A stretch of DNA of 28,587 nucleotides from a virus: positions 1-28,587 of the IMG/VR virus record IMGVR_UViG_3300018412_000036; one strand, 5' to 3'. A program made the position numbers and the translations under genes. This document shows positions 20,257 to 28,387 of this stretch, one piece after another. How positions within the stretch are numbered: position 1 is the stretch's first letter; each line of letters begins with the position of its first letter. The notes beneath the pieces are model-generated. The model was not told the DNA's origin and did no database searches. It was given only the letters and a program-made list of their open reading frames with translations.

Positions 20257-20615
20257 AGCGTGAACCGCGCGTATATGGCAGCCGATGGGATAAAGCCCGT
20301 CGTTCGTTCCTTGCCATGCACCCGCTGTGTGTCATGTGTCAGCAACAGGGCCGAACGGTCGCCGCAACCGTTGTTGACCACATCATTCCGCACAAGCTGA
20401 AAGACGCCATCACTTCGGGTGACAGGGCCGCGATTGCACACGCTCAAAAGCTGTTCTGGGATTCCGATAACTGGCAGTCGCTATGCAAGCAGCATCACGA
20501 TTCCACTAAGCAGAGGATGGAGAGGCGTGGCGTGGTCATCGGTTGCGATGAGAACGGGAACCCGCTCGACCCCAACTCGCACTGGATGAAAACCCAGCGG
20601 TCAGGCGACAAATGA
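20253..20615 (+). CDS. HNH endonuclease of the packaging module
   Basis: A 120-residue HNH protein. Motif: CVMCQQQG, then VVDHIIPHKL, then DNWQSLCKQHHDSTKQ, giving two CxxC-like zinc pairs and the H..N..H catalytic set. In HK97-type phages an HNH protein next to cos (gp74) stimulates cos cleavage by terminase. The position before the small terminase gene is the same here. ATG 20253 lies after GGAGG and overlaps the upstream stop (ATGA). Confidence 0.9.
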   Translation: MKREPRVYGSRWDKARRSFLAMHPLCVMCQQQGRTVAATVVDHIIPHKLKDAITSGDRAAIAHAQKLFWDSDNWQSLCKQHHDSTKQRMERRGVVIGCDENGNPLDPNSHWMKTQRSGDK

Positions 20616-20813
20616 GAATGAGTCTCAAATGGGGGTGGGGGAGGTGAAATCTTCAATTCCCCATCGCCCAATGACCGACGCCAGTCCTTTCTGTGCACAA
20701 CCGCGAAATGAAAAGTTTTTTTCTGGATGTTTTTTGATTAACCGCGCTAATGGTTTCTATATGAAACCACATTGCGCAATTGATATAAATTCTCATTTAA
20801 TGGGGTGGTTCCG
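20616..20813. other. Probable cos region between HNH and small terminase
   Basis: A 198-base gap with no convincing gene. It contains a G-run (GGGGGTGGGGGAGG, 20631-20644), a 19-base dyad TGGTTTC-tatat-GAAACCA (20751-20769) and a perfect palindrome ATTGCGCAAT (20771-20780). HK97-type phages carry cos here. The exact nick positions cannot be read from the sequence. Confidence 0.5.
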
Positions 20814-21278
20814 ATGGCAGGACGACGCCCGAAACCGACCCCTCTTAAGTTGGTTACAGGGAATCCGGGAAAGCGAAAGCTAAACGATAAAGAGCCTAAA
20901 CCAGCAAGGGAAATTCCCAGCCCTCCGGCTCATCTTACTGACTGGGGAAAAGTGGCCTGGGGAAAGCTCACAGTTTTGCTGGATGGAATGGGCGTTTTGA
21001 CGGTTGCAGATGTTTTTGCTCTGGAACGGTTATGTGACATCTACGCCGACATCCTTCAATTGCGGATCACTATTGCCGACGAGGGGCGCACATACACCGT
21101 GCAGACCGAAGGCGGTTTTCTCATCAAACCAAATCCGGCTGTCTCGATGCTGGCCGACGCCGATCGCAGGTTTAAAAGTTACCTGGTTGAATTTGGTCTA
21201 ACCCCTGCCGCCAGGACGAAGGTAAAAGTTGATGGTCGAGAAAAAGAAGAAGACCCGCTCAACCAGTTCTTCGGTTGA
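20814..21278 (+). CDS. terS: Terminase small subunit, P27 family
   Basis: A 154-residue P27-type small terminase. The start MAGRRPKPTPLKLVTGNPGKRK is typical of the family, followed by a helical core (AWGKLTVLLDGMGVLTVADVFALERLCDIYADI) and LLIKP-type hinge (here GGFLIKPNPAVSMLADADRRFKSYLVEFGL). It binds cos and recruits the large subunit. The ATG at 20814 is preceded by GGGGTGG; a GTG at 20805 is inside that. It overlaps the TerL gene by 47 bases. Confidence 0.93.
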   Translation: MAGRRPKPTPLKLVTGNPGKRKLNDKEPKPAREIPSPPAHLTDWGKVAWGKLTVLLDGMGVLTVADVFALERLCDIYADILQLRITIADEGRTYTVQTEGGFLIKPNPAVSMLADADRRFKSYLVEFGLTPAARTKVKVDGREKEEDPLNQFFG

Positions 21279-22968
21279 CCAGGCAACGCAATATGCAATG
21301 GACGTTGATTCCGGGAAAGAAATTGCCGGACCAGATATTCGTAATTCATGTAAGCGCCATCTGAATGACCTGAAAACCTGTAAGGCCCGAGGCCTTTTAT
21401 GGGATGTGGAGGCGGCGCAGCGAGCAATCAATTTTTTCTCGATGGTCCTTAAGCTGAATGGCGGCGATTACGAAGGGAAGCCTTTTGTGTTGCTGCCATG
21501 GCAGTGCTTCATCGTCGGATCTCTTTTTGGCTGGAAAAATGCAGACGGTTACCGCCGTTTTCGCATGGTTTATGTTGAATCCGGCAAAGGTTCGGGCAAA
21601 TCGCCACTGGCGGGCGGCGTTGGACTGTATTGCCTGACGGCAGACAACGAACCACGCGCCGAAGTGTATGCGGCTGCCACGAAAAAAGACCAGGCCATAA
21701 TCCTTTTTCGCGACGCCGTCGCAATGGTGGATCAGTCTCCGGCGTTGTCGCAGCGCATTACTAAATCAGGTGGCGCGGGTAAAGAATGGAATCTGGCGTT
21801 TTTGCAGGCGGGTTCTTTCTTTCGCCCGATAAGCTCCGACGATGGGCAGTCTGGTCCTCGCCCCCACTGCGCACTGATTGACGAAATCCATGAGCACAAG
21901 AGCAATATTGCCGTCGAAATGATGCGCGCCGGTACAAAAGGGCGCAGGCAGGCGCTGATTTTCATGATCACTAACAGCGGTCACGATAAAACCAGCGTCT
22001 GCTACGACTATCACGAATACGGGCGAAAAGTTGCAGATGGCTCGATAGAGGATGACAGTTTCTTTTCCTTCATCTGCTCCCTGGATGAAGGGGATGATCC
22101 TTTCAAGGATGAATCGTGCTGGAAGAAGGCTAATCCGTCTCTTGGCCATACATTTACTGAGCGATACCTGCGTGAACAGGTTACTCAGGCGCGTGGGATG
22201 CCCTCAAAAGAGAGCCTGGTACGCCGCCTTAATTTCTGCCAGTGGGTTGATGCTGATAACCCCTGGATGAGCAGCGAGGTCTGGTCAAACTGCGAAGAAG
22301 ATTTTGACCTGGACGAACTCGAAGGCGAGGAATGTTACGGTGGACTCGACCTTTCCGGGACGCGTGATCTGACCTCTCTGGCGTTATTTTTCCCCAAACA
22401 GAAAAAGCTGGTGGTGGAATTCTGGACGCCAAAAGACACCCTTGCCGATCGCGCCAAAACGGACCGTGCACCTTACGACGTATGGGTAAAAAACGGCTAT
22501 GTGAATGCCACGCCGGGGAAAGCTGTTAAGTATGGCTTTGTGGCCGAACGTATCGCGCAGCTGGCGTTGCGCTTCGATATCAAAGCGATCGCATTTGACC
22601 AGTACCGCATCAAGTATCTTGAGCCAGAACTGGAAGAAGCTGACGTTTCTGTCCCGATGATTCCGCACGGGCAGGGGTATTACAAAGCGCAGGATTCTGG
22701 CCTCTGGATGCCGCATTCCATCGAGCTTTTTGAAGAAATGCTGGATGACGGCACAGTCACCATCAAAACCAATCCATGCCTGCGCTGGAATGCCTCATCG
22801 GCAGTGACAGAGGCAGACCAGAAAGAAAACCGCATCTTTGCTAAAAAGCGAAGCACCGGCCGTATCGATGGCGTGGTGGCTTCTGCTATGGCGATTGGTG
22901 CTGCAGAAGGGGATATTGCCGACGAAGGCGATATTGACGACTTTTTCTCCAGACCGTTGAGCATGTAA
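21232..22968 (+). CDS. terL: Terminase large subunit
   Basis: A 578-residue packaging motor of the HK97/P27 type. The ATPase domain has Walker A ESGKGSGKS (116-124) and Walker B ALIDEIHEH with D217-E218. The nuclease domain follows from ~370 (YGGLDLSGTRDLTSLALFF, IAFDQYRIKYLEPEL, and the late GVVASAMAIGAAEGD) with the acidic metal ligands. It cuts cos and pumps DNA into the prohead. The ATG at 21232 overlaps the end of TerS; the upstream TTG is less likely. Confidence 0.95.
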   Translation: MVEKKKKTRSTSSSVDQATQYAMDVDSGKEIAGPDIRNSCKRHLNDLKTCKARGLLWDVEAAQRAINFFSMVLKLNGGDYEGKPFVLLPWQCFIVGSLFGWKNADGYRRFRMVYVESGKGSGKSPLAGGVGLYCLTADNEPRAEVYAAATKKDQAIILFRDAVAMVDQSPALSQRITKSGGAGKEWNLAFLQAGSFFRPISSDDGQSGPRPHCALIDEIHEHKSNIAVEMMRAGTKGRRQALIFMITNSGHDKTSVCYDYHEYGRKVADGSIEDDSFFSFICSLDEGDDPFKDESCWKKANPSLGHTFTERYLREQVTQARGMPSKESLVRRLNFCQWVDADNPWMSSEVWSNCEEDFDLDELEGEECYGGLDLSGTRDLTSLALFFPKQKKLVVEFWTPKDTLADRAKTDRAPYDVWVKNGYVNATPGKAVKYGFVAERIAQLALRFDIKAIAFDQYRIKYLEPELEEADVSVPMIPHGQGYYKAQDSGLWMPHSIELFEEMLDDGTVTIKTNPCLRWNASSAVTEADQKENRIFAKKRSTGRIDGVVASAMAIGAAEGDIADEGDIDDFFSRPLSM

Positions 22969-24242
22969 TGGACGAAACACAATACACAGTAGACCTGCGC
23001 ACCAATAACGGCTGGTGGTCGCGAGTGGCCTCATGGTTCGCTGGTGGCAGGCTCGTTACACCAGAGCAAGGCTCACAGACTGGACCTGTATCTTCGCACG
23101 GCCATGTCGGAGATTCAGCCGTTACAGATGAGCGTATTCTGCAAATTTCGACCGTATGGCGGTGTGTTTCCCTTATTTCCACGCTTACCGCCTGTCTTCC
23201 GATGGATGTTTTTGAAACCGACAGTGGCGATAACCGCACTAAAGTGGGGCTTGAAAATCCTCTGGCTCGCCTGCTGCGTTACTCTCCAAATCAGTACATG
23301 ACGGCGCAGGAATTCCGCGAAGCTATGACCATGCAGCTTTGCTTTTACGGTAATGCATATGCCCTGATTGAGCGAAATAGTGTGGGGGATGTTATTAGCC
23401 TGCTCCCTCTTATGTCGGCCAACATGGATGTTCGCCTGGAAGGGAAAAAAATTGTGTATCGCTACCAGCGCGATCATGAATACGCCAACTTTGCGCAGCG
23501 GGAAATATTCCACCTTAAAGGCTTTGGCTTTAATGGTCTGGTGGGGTTGTCTCCGATTGCCCATGCAGGTAAATCCGCTGGGGTGGCCGTCGCAATGGAG
23601 GATCAGCAACGCGAGTTTTACGCCAATGGCGCAAAGTCTCCGAAGCTTTTAACCACAGGCGACAAGGTGCTGTCAAAGGAGCAGCGCTCGCAACTGGAAG
23701 AAAACTTCAAAGAAATAGCGGGTGGTCCAGTTAAAAAACGTCTCTGGATCCTGGAAGCCAATTTTCAGGCACACGACATCGGTGTGAGTCCCCAGGATGC
23801 TGAAACGATGGCATCACGTAAGTTTCAGGTCAGCGAGCTGGCGCGATTCTTTGGCGTTCCTCCGCACCTGGTAGGCGATGTTGAAAAGTCGACCAGTTGG
23901 GGAACCGGTATTGAGCAACAAAACCTGGGCTTTCTGCAGTACACACTGCAGCCGTATATCTCCCGCTGGGAAAACTGCATTACACGCTGGCTGGTGAAGC
24001 CCGCAGATGTTGGCCGCTATAACGCAGAGCATAATCTCGATGGCCTGCTGCGTGGTGATTCAACTTCGCGCGCAGCCTTCATGAAAGCGATGGGTGAAGC
24101 AGGTCTCAGGACCATCAACGAAATGCGGCGACTCGATAATATGCCGCCTTTACCCGGCGGTGATGTCGCGATGCGCCAGGCGCAATACGTACCAATCACT
24201 GAACTCGGTTCAAACCAAAAGCCCCGCACTGACGGGGCTTAA
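22968..24242 (+). CDS. Portal protein, HK97 family
   Basis: A 424-residue portal protein. Family features are VWRCVSLISTLTACLPMDVFE, NPLARLLRYSPNQYMTAQEFREAM, CFYGNAYALIERN and, later, SELARFFGVPPHLVGD. Twelve copies form the ring at one capsid vertex for DNA entry. The ATG overlaps the TerL stop (taATG). The last codons form one arm of a terminator-like hairpin at 24219-24247. Confidence 0.95.
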   Translation: MDETQYTVDLRTNNGWWSRVASWFAGGRLVTPEQGSQTGPVSSHGHVGDSAVTDERILQISTVWRCVSLISTLTACLPMDVFETDSGDNRTKVGLENPLARLLRYSPNQYMTAQEFREAMTMQLCFYGNAYALIERNSVGDVISLLPLMSANMDVRLEGKKIVYRYQRDHEYANFAQREIFHLKGFGFNGLVGLSPIAHAGKSAGVAVAMEDQQREFYANGAKSPKLLTTGDKVLSKEQRSQLEENFKEIAGGPVKKRLWILEANFQAHDIGVSPQDAETMASRKFQVSELARFFGVPPHLVGDVEKSTSWGTGIEQQNLGFLQYTLQPYISRWENCITRWLVKPADVGRYNAEHNLDGLLRGDSTSRAAFMKAMGEAGLRTINEMRRLDNMPPLPGGDVAMRQAQYVPITELGSNQKPRTDGA

Positions 24243-24247
24243 TTTTT
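24219..24247 (+). terminator. Terminator-like hairpin at the portal/protease junction
   Basis: AAGCCCCG-CACTGA-CGGGGCTT (one overlapping TAA, the portal stop) runs into AATTTTT. It lies inside the late operon, 12 bases before the protease ATG. Q-modified polymerase would read through, but unmodified polymerase would stop here. Confidence 0.6.
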
Positions 24248-24258
24248 ATGGGGCCATC

Positions 24259-24939
24259 ATGACTGTAATACGAAAAACCCTGTCCTTTGACGAAACGGAG
24301 ATCAAATTCACCGGCGATGGCAAACAGGGCATTTTTGAAGGTTACGCCTCCGTGTTTGGCAACGTCGATTCTGACGGTGACATCATCCTGCCTGGCGCAT
24401 ACAAAAACACGCTCGCAAACCGCACGCGGAAAGTGGCGATGTTCTTCAATCATCGCGCCTGGGAACTCCCGGTGGGCAAGTGGGACGCCTTTCAGGAAGA
24501 CAGTAAGGGGTTGTTTGTTCGTGGGCAACTTACACCCGGCCACAGCGGTGCATCAGACCTGAAAGCCGCAATGGAGCACGGGACAGTAGAAGGGATGTCA
24601 GTCGGGTTCGCCGTCAATAAAGACGATTATTCGTTATCTCCCGGCGGCGGCCGTATCTACAAAAACATTGCCGATCTTCGTGAAATCAGTGTCTGTACGT
24701 TTCCGGCCAACGAGCTGGCGAACGTGTCGGCAATGAAATCCATCGACGGGATCGAAACTATTCGCGACGTTGAGAACTGGCTGAGGGATTCAGTTGGTCT
24801 CACTAAAACGCAAGCGGTCGGGTTCATCGCCCGGTTTAAGTCAGCGGTTCGGAGCGAGTCCGAAGGCGACGAAAACAAAGCCTCGTTTGACGCTCTCATC
24901 AAGAGCATCACGCAATTTCCAAACAACTTAGGAAAGTAA
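24259..24939 (+). CDS. Prohead protease, HK97 gp4 type
   Basis: A 226-residue maturation protease. It has the family GYASVFGNVDSDGDIILPGAY start, H65 in MFFNHRAWELP and S114 in VEGMSVGF, the His and Ser of the catalytic set, with LREISVCTFPANELANVSAMK further on. It removes the delta domain from the capsid protein and then itself. The gene begins at MTVIRK (24259); a longer frame lies inside the portal gene. Confidence 0.95.
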   Translation: MTVIRKTLSFDETEIKFTGDGKQGIFEGYASVFGNVDSDGDIILPGAYKNTLANRTRKVAMFFNHRAWELPVGKWDAFQEDSKGLFVRGQLTPGHSGASDLKAAMEHGTVEGMSVGFAVNKDDYSLSPGGGRIYKNIADLREISVCTFPANELANVSAMKSIDGIETIRDVENWLRDSVGLTKTQAVGFIARFKSAVRSESEGDENKASFDALIKSITQFPNNLGK

Positions 24940-24941
24940 CT

Positions 24942-26102
24942 ATGTCTGAACTCGCTCAAATTCAGAAAGCTATCGAAGATTCCCAGACAAAGATGCAGGG
25001 TCTCTTCGACGAACAAAAAAGCCAGATTGAACAGACTGGCGTGATCTCCAAAAAAACGCAGGATGACCTGATCAAGGTTCAGGACGAACTCAAAGCAGCC
25101 GGTACCCGCCTCTTCGACCTGGAGCAAAAATTTGCATCCGGGGCAGAGAATCCGGGGCAGAAGAAATCATTCTCCGAACGTGCCGCCGAAGAGCTGACGA
25201 AGTCCTGGAACGGCAGCAAAGGCAGCTTCGAAGCCAAAACCTTCAACAAATCTCTGGGCAGTGATTCTGATTCTGCTGGCAGCCTGATTCAGCCGATGCA
25301 GGTGCCTGGGATTGTGATGCCGGGATTGCGCCGTCTGACCATCCGTGACCTGCTGGCGCAGGGGCGAATTTCCAGCAACTCGCTGGAATACGTACGTGAA
25401 GAGGTTTTCACCAACAACGCCGATATTGTGCCGGAAAAAGCGCTGAAACCGGAATCAGATATCACGTTCAGCAAACAAACTGCCAACGTTCGTACGATCG
25501 CGCACTGGGTGCAGGCATCCCGTCAGGTGATGGACGATGCACCAATGCTGCAGTCCTACGTGAACAACCGTTTGCTGTATGGCCTGGCGCTGAAAGAAGA
25601 AAGCCAGATGCTGAACGGTGATGGCAGCGGTGACAACCTTGACGGTATCAACCATGTGGCGACTGCCTACGATACCAGCCTGAATGCTGCTGGTGACACC
25701 CGCGCAGATATCATCGCGCACGCGATCTTCCAGGTCACTGAATCTGAATTCAGCGCATCCGGTATCATTCTTAATCCGCGTGACTGGCACGGTATCGCGC
25801 TTATGAAAGATAGCGAAGGTCGCTACATCTTCGGGGGTCCGCAGGCGTTTACCAGCAACATCATGTGGGGGCTGCCAGTCGTTCCGACCAAAGCACAGGC
25901 GCAGGGTACGTATACCGTTGGCGGCTTTGATATGGCGTCGCAGGTGTGGGACCGCATGGACGCAACGATTGAGGTTAGCCGCGAAGACCGCGATAACTTC
26001 GTGAAAAACATGCTCACCATTCTTTGTGAAGAACGTCTGGCGCTGGCGCACTACCGCCCGACAGCAATCATCAAAGGTACGTTTGCCGCGGCTGGCAGCT
26101 GA
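24942..26102 (+). CDS. Major capsid protein, HK97 gp5 type
   Basis: A 386-residue capsid protein closely matching HK97 gp5. The N-terminal delta domain (1-103) is a long coiled coil that acts as scaffold. The processing site is K103-S104 (FNK|SLGSD). The residues that make the covalent chainmail in HK97 are all present at the same numbers: K169 (EKALKP), N356 (VKNML) and E363 (ILCEERL). So this phage very likely builds a crosslinked capsid. A strong hairpin follows the stop. Confidence 0.97.
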   Translation: MSELAQIQKAIEDSQTKMQGLFDEQKSQIEQTGVISKKTQDDLIKVQDELKAAGTRLFDLEQKFASGAENPGQKKSFSERAAEELTKSWNGSKGSFEAKTFNKSLGSDSDSAGSLIQPMQVPGIVMPGLRRLTIRDLLAQGRISSNSLEYVREEVFTNNADIVPEKALKPESDITFSKQTANVRTIAHWVQASRQVMDDAPMLQSYVNNRLLYGLALKEESQMLNGDGSGDNLDGINHVATAYDTSLNAAGDTRADIIAHAIFQVTESEFSASGIILNPRDWHGIALMKDSEGRYIFGGPQAFTSNIMWGLPVVPTKAQAQGTYTVGGFDMASQVWDRMDATIEVSREDRDNFVKNMLTILCEERLALAHYRPTAIIKGTFAAAGS

Positions 26103-26109
26103 TGGAGGA

Positions 26110-26133
26110 GGGCGGGTTATCCCGCCCTTTTTG
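26110..26133 (+). terminator. Intrinsic terminator-like hairpin after the capsid gene
   Basis: AGGGCGGG-TTAT-CCCGCCCT followed by TTTTT, 8 bases after the capsid stop and just before the connector gene. It probably lowers expression of the downstream connector and tail genes relative to the capsid. Confidence 0.75.
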
Positions 26134-26136
26134 TTT

Positions 26137-26454
26137 ATGGCTATTGATGTCCTTTCCGTTGTGAGCATTGAGGAACTGAGACAGCACCTGGAGTTTGATT
26201 CTGATGACCGTGATGCAGTGATCAAACGCTACGCTCAGGCAGCACTCGAGCATTGCCTCAAGTGGTGTGATGAGCCGAAATGGAAGGCTGCTGATGACAT
26301 TCCGGCACCTGTCGTTTCCGCAATGCTACTGATAACGGCTGATTTATTTGAGCACCGCACGGCGCAGAGCGACATTCAGCTTTACCAGAATCAGGCCGCT
26401 GAAAATCTTATGTTTCCGCATCGTAACTGGCGCGGAGTGGAAGAGGGCAGTTAA
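26137..26454 (+). CDS. Head-tail connector, HK97 gp6 type
   Basis: A 105-residue connector protein. Helical pattern with SIEELRQHLEFDSDDRDAVIKRYAQAALEHCLKWC, and AAENLMFPHRNW near the end, both typical of the gp6 family. It forms the ring under the portal. The ATG lies 4 bases after the T-run of the hairpin and has no good ribosome binding site, so initiation may be weak. Confidence 0.9.
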   Translation: MAIDVLSVVSIEELRQHLEFDSDDRDAVIKRYAQAALEHCLKWCDEPKWKAADDIPAPVVSAMLLITADLFEHRTAQSDIQLYQNQAAENLMFPHRNWRGVEEGS

Positions 26455-26795
26455 TGGAACCTGGACGTTTTCGCCACCGCGTGACGGTGCAAAATTCCCG
26501 ATCAGTCCGATCACCATCCGGGCAGCCAAAACCTGAATGGTATGACGCTGCTATAAATATTCCGGCTGAAACAAAAGCGATCAGTGGTCGCGAACTGGTT
26601 GCGAGCGGGGCGGCGAAAGCTGAGGCGACTATCCGTGTCTGGATGCGATTCAGGGCCGATGTAACAGCAGCGTCCCGGCTGGTGGTGCTAAACGGGCCAT
26701 TTAAGGGACAAACCCTGCAAGTGAGCGGGCCACCTATACCGGATGCGAAATGTACCCGGCTGGAGATTCTGTGTAAACAGGGGGTAGTGTCGTGA
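26454..26795 (+). CDS. Head closure protein
   Basis: A 113-residue head closure (head-tail joining) protein. It begins MEPGRFRHRVTVQ and has SGRELVASGAAKAEATIRVWMRFRADV, the pattern of the family, which caps the connector and joins head to tail. Start overlaps the connector stop (taATG). Confidence 0.9.
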   Translation: MEPGRFRHRVTVQNSRSVRSPSGQPKPEWYDAAINIPAETKAISGRELVASGAAKAEATIRVWMRFRADVTAASRLVVLNGPFKGQTLQVSGPPIPDAKCTRLEILCKQGVVS

Positions 26796-27238
26796 TTGAT
26801 CACAATCTGGATTTCTCCGGGTTACTGGACATTTCCCGTGACCTCGAAATACTCAGTAAGGCTGAGAATACAAAGGTTCTGCGTGACGGCACCCGCGCCG
26901 GGGCCGAGGTGCTGAAAGCTGCCGTCATCGAACGCGCGCCGGAACAAACCGGGAAGCTCAAACGAAACGTTGTGGTGGTCACGATGCGCGGGCGCCGCAA
27001 TGCGATCGCCTCCGGCGTCCATATTCGCGGTGTTAACCCCGAAACAGGCAACAGCGACAACAAAATGAAAGCCAGCAACCGGCGCAACGCTTTTTACTGG
27101 CGCTTTGTTGAGCTGGGTACGTCGAACATGCCAGCGCATCCTTTCGTGCGCCCTGCTTACGATACCCATCAGGAGCAGGCAGCCCAGGCCGCAATTGCCC
27201 GGATGAATCGGGCTATCGATGAGGTGCTGGCAAAATGA
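26792..27238 (+). CDS. HK97 gp10-like minor tail/neck protein
   Basis: A 148-residue protein of the HK97-gp10 family: VLKAAVIERAPEQTGKLKRNV and YWRFVELGTSNMPAHPFVRPAYD are its signature parts. It belongs to the neck or tail-tip assembly of siphophages. GTG start overlapping the upstream stop (GTGA). Confidence 0.92.
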   Translation: MIDHNLDFSGLLDISRDLEILSKAENTKVLRDGTRAGAEVLKAAVIERAPEQTGKLKRNVVVVTMRGRRNAIASGVHIRGVNPETGNSDNKMKASNRRNAFYWRFVELGTSNMPAHPFVRPAYDTHQEQAAQAAIARMNRAIDEVLAK

Positions 27239-27582
27239 CGGAATCTGATATCAATGCGCTGATTGGCGCGCTGGCTGACGGGCAGGTTTACCCCTACGTG
27301 GTGCCGCTTAACGCCCAGGGTGAATCAGACGTTCTTCCTCCCTGGGTGGTGTTTTCGCTGCCCTCTGATGTGATGAGCGACGTATTTTGCGGGCAGGCCG
27401 AATCAGCCGTTACCGTTCAGGTTGATGTGTATTCCAGAGATATGGATGAGGCTCGCGCTATCCGGGATCAGGCGCAGGCGAACCTGTCCGTTTTGGGGCT
27501 GGAAAACATCAGCCGGTTCTCGATGTACGAGCCCGAAACCCAGTTGCACCGTGCGACGCTTGAAGCCTCGATCATCGTTTAA
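27235..27582 (+). CDS. Tail terminator / completion protein (DUF3168)
   Basis: A 115-residue DUF3168 protein: INALIGALADGQVYPYVVPLN, PPWVVFSLPSDV, VQVDVYSRDMDEARAIRDQAQ. It caps the tail tube at its set length. Start overlaps the previous stop. It is followed by an intrinsic terminator. Confidence 0.9.
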   Translation: MTESDINALIGALADGQVYPYVVPLNAQGESDVLPPWVVFSLPSDVMSDVFCGQAESAVTVQVDVYSRDMDEARAIRDQAQANLSVLGLENISRFSMYEPETQLHRATLEASIIV

Positions 27583-27603
27583 TTAACCCTCTACCCCGAC
27601 CCG

Positions 27604-27634
27604 AACCCGGCCACCGTGCCGGGTTTTCTTTTTT
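27604..27634 (+). terminator. Terminator-like hairpin before the tail tube gene
   Basis: AACCCGGC-CACCGT-GCCGGGTT followed by TTTCTTTTTT. The T-run also carries the tail-tube ribosome binding site region (GGAGATAACT). Confidence 0.7.
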
Positions 27635-27644
27635 GGAGATAACT

Positions 27645-28355
27645 ATGTCAGCGTTATTCGAACGTGCGCAACAAACACAGGTGCTTATCAGCAGTGTGCC
27701 GGTAACAGCGGCGGAGCTTGCCACCGCTACATTTCTTAACCTGAGCTGCACCATCAAACAGGCCTCTTTCACCGCAGGGCAGAAGCAAGATATCGACGTG
27801 ACCACGCTTTGCTCTGAGGAGCAGGAGAACATCAACGGCCTGGCGGCTCAGTCTGAGATGTCACTCAGCGGCAACTTTTTCCGCAACCCGGCTCAGGATG
27901 CCCTGCGTACCGCTTATGAAAATGACGCGGTGTATGGTTTTAAGATCCTTTTCCCGTCCGGTAACGGCTTCCTGTTCCGTGCCGAAGTTCGCCAGCACAC
28001 CTGGGATTCTCAAACTAACGGTGTTGTGGCTGCAACGTTCAGTCTGCGACTGAAAGGCAAGCCTGAAAACATCGATGCAGTATCGACACTGGTGTTTGCC
28101 ACTGATCTGGCTCCTACACTGTCAGTGACTGCAGGCTCAGCGCTTTCAATGACCGTTGCGGCAAGTGGCGGTGTTTCCCCCTACACCTACAAATGGAAAA
28201 AAGGTGGCGTGGTGGTTTCAGGCCAGACGTCAGCAACCTTCAACAAAGCCAGCGCTGTTTCTGGTGATGCTGGTGTTTACACCTGCGAAGTTACCGATTC
28301 CGGCACTCCTGAGCAGGTCATCACCTCTGCTGAATGCACCGTCACAGTTAACTAA
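27645..28355 (+). CDS. Major tail tube protein with C-terminal Ig-like domain
   Basis: A 236-residue tail tube protein. Residues 1-150 are the tube fold (MSALFERAQQTQVLISS, DIDVTTLCSEEQENINGL, SEMSLSGNFFRNPAQDALR). Residues ~150-236 are an immunoglobulin-like domain (SGGVSPYTYKWKKGG, GDAGVYTCEVTDSG) exposed on the outside of the tail, as in many siphophages, where it may help contact the cell surface. GGAG precedes the ATG at 27645. Confidence 0.93.
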   Translation: MSALFERAQQTQVLISSVPVTAAELATATFLNLSCTIKQASFTAGQKQDIDVTTLCSEEQENINGLAAQSEMSLSGNFFRNPAQDALRTAYENDAVYGFKILFPSGNGFLFRAEVRQHTWDSQTNGVVAATFSLRLKGKPENIDAVSTLVFATDLAPTLSVTAGSALSMTVAASGGVSPYTYKWKKGGVVVSGQTSATFNKASAVSGDAGVYTCEVTDSGTPEQVITSAECTVTVN

Positions 28356-28361
28356 TGGAGA

Positions 28362-28379
28362 TCGCCGGGCAACCGGCGA
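28362..28379 (+). repeat. Hairpin with GCAA tetraloop before the tail chaperone gene
   Basis: TCGCCGG-GCAA-CCGGCGA, a 7-pair stem with a stable GNRA loop, ends 8 bases before the ATG at 28388. It covers the area of the weak ribosome binding site, so it may control translation. Confidence 0.5.
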
Positions 28380-28387
28380 GTAACGTA

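Noticed and set aside
20629-20883. 84-codon frame between HNH and small terminase
   Set aside because: It overlaps the start of the small terminase in another frame, starts in the G-run and shows no protein-like pattern; the gap is better read as the cos region.
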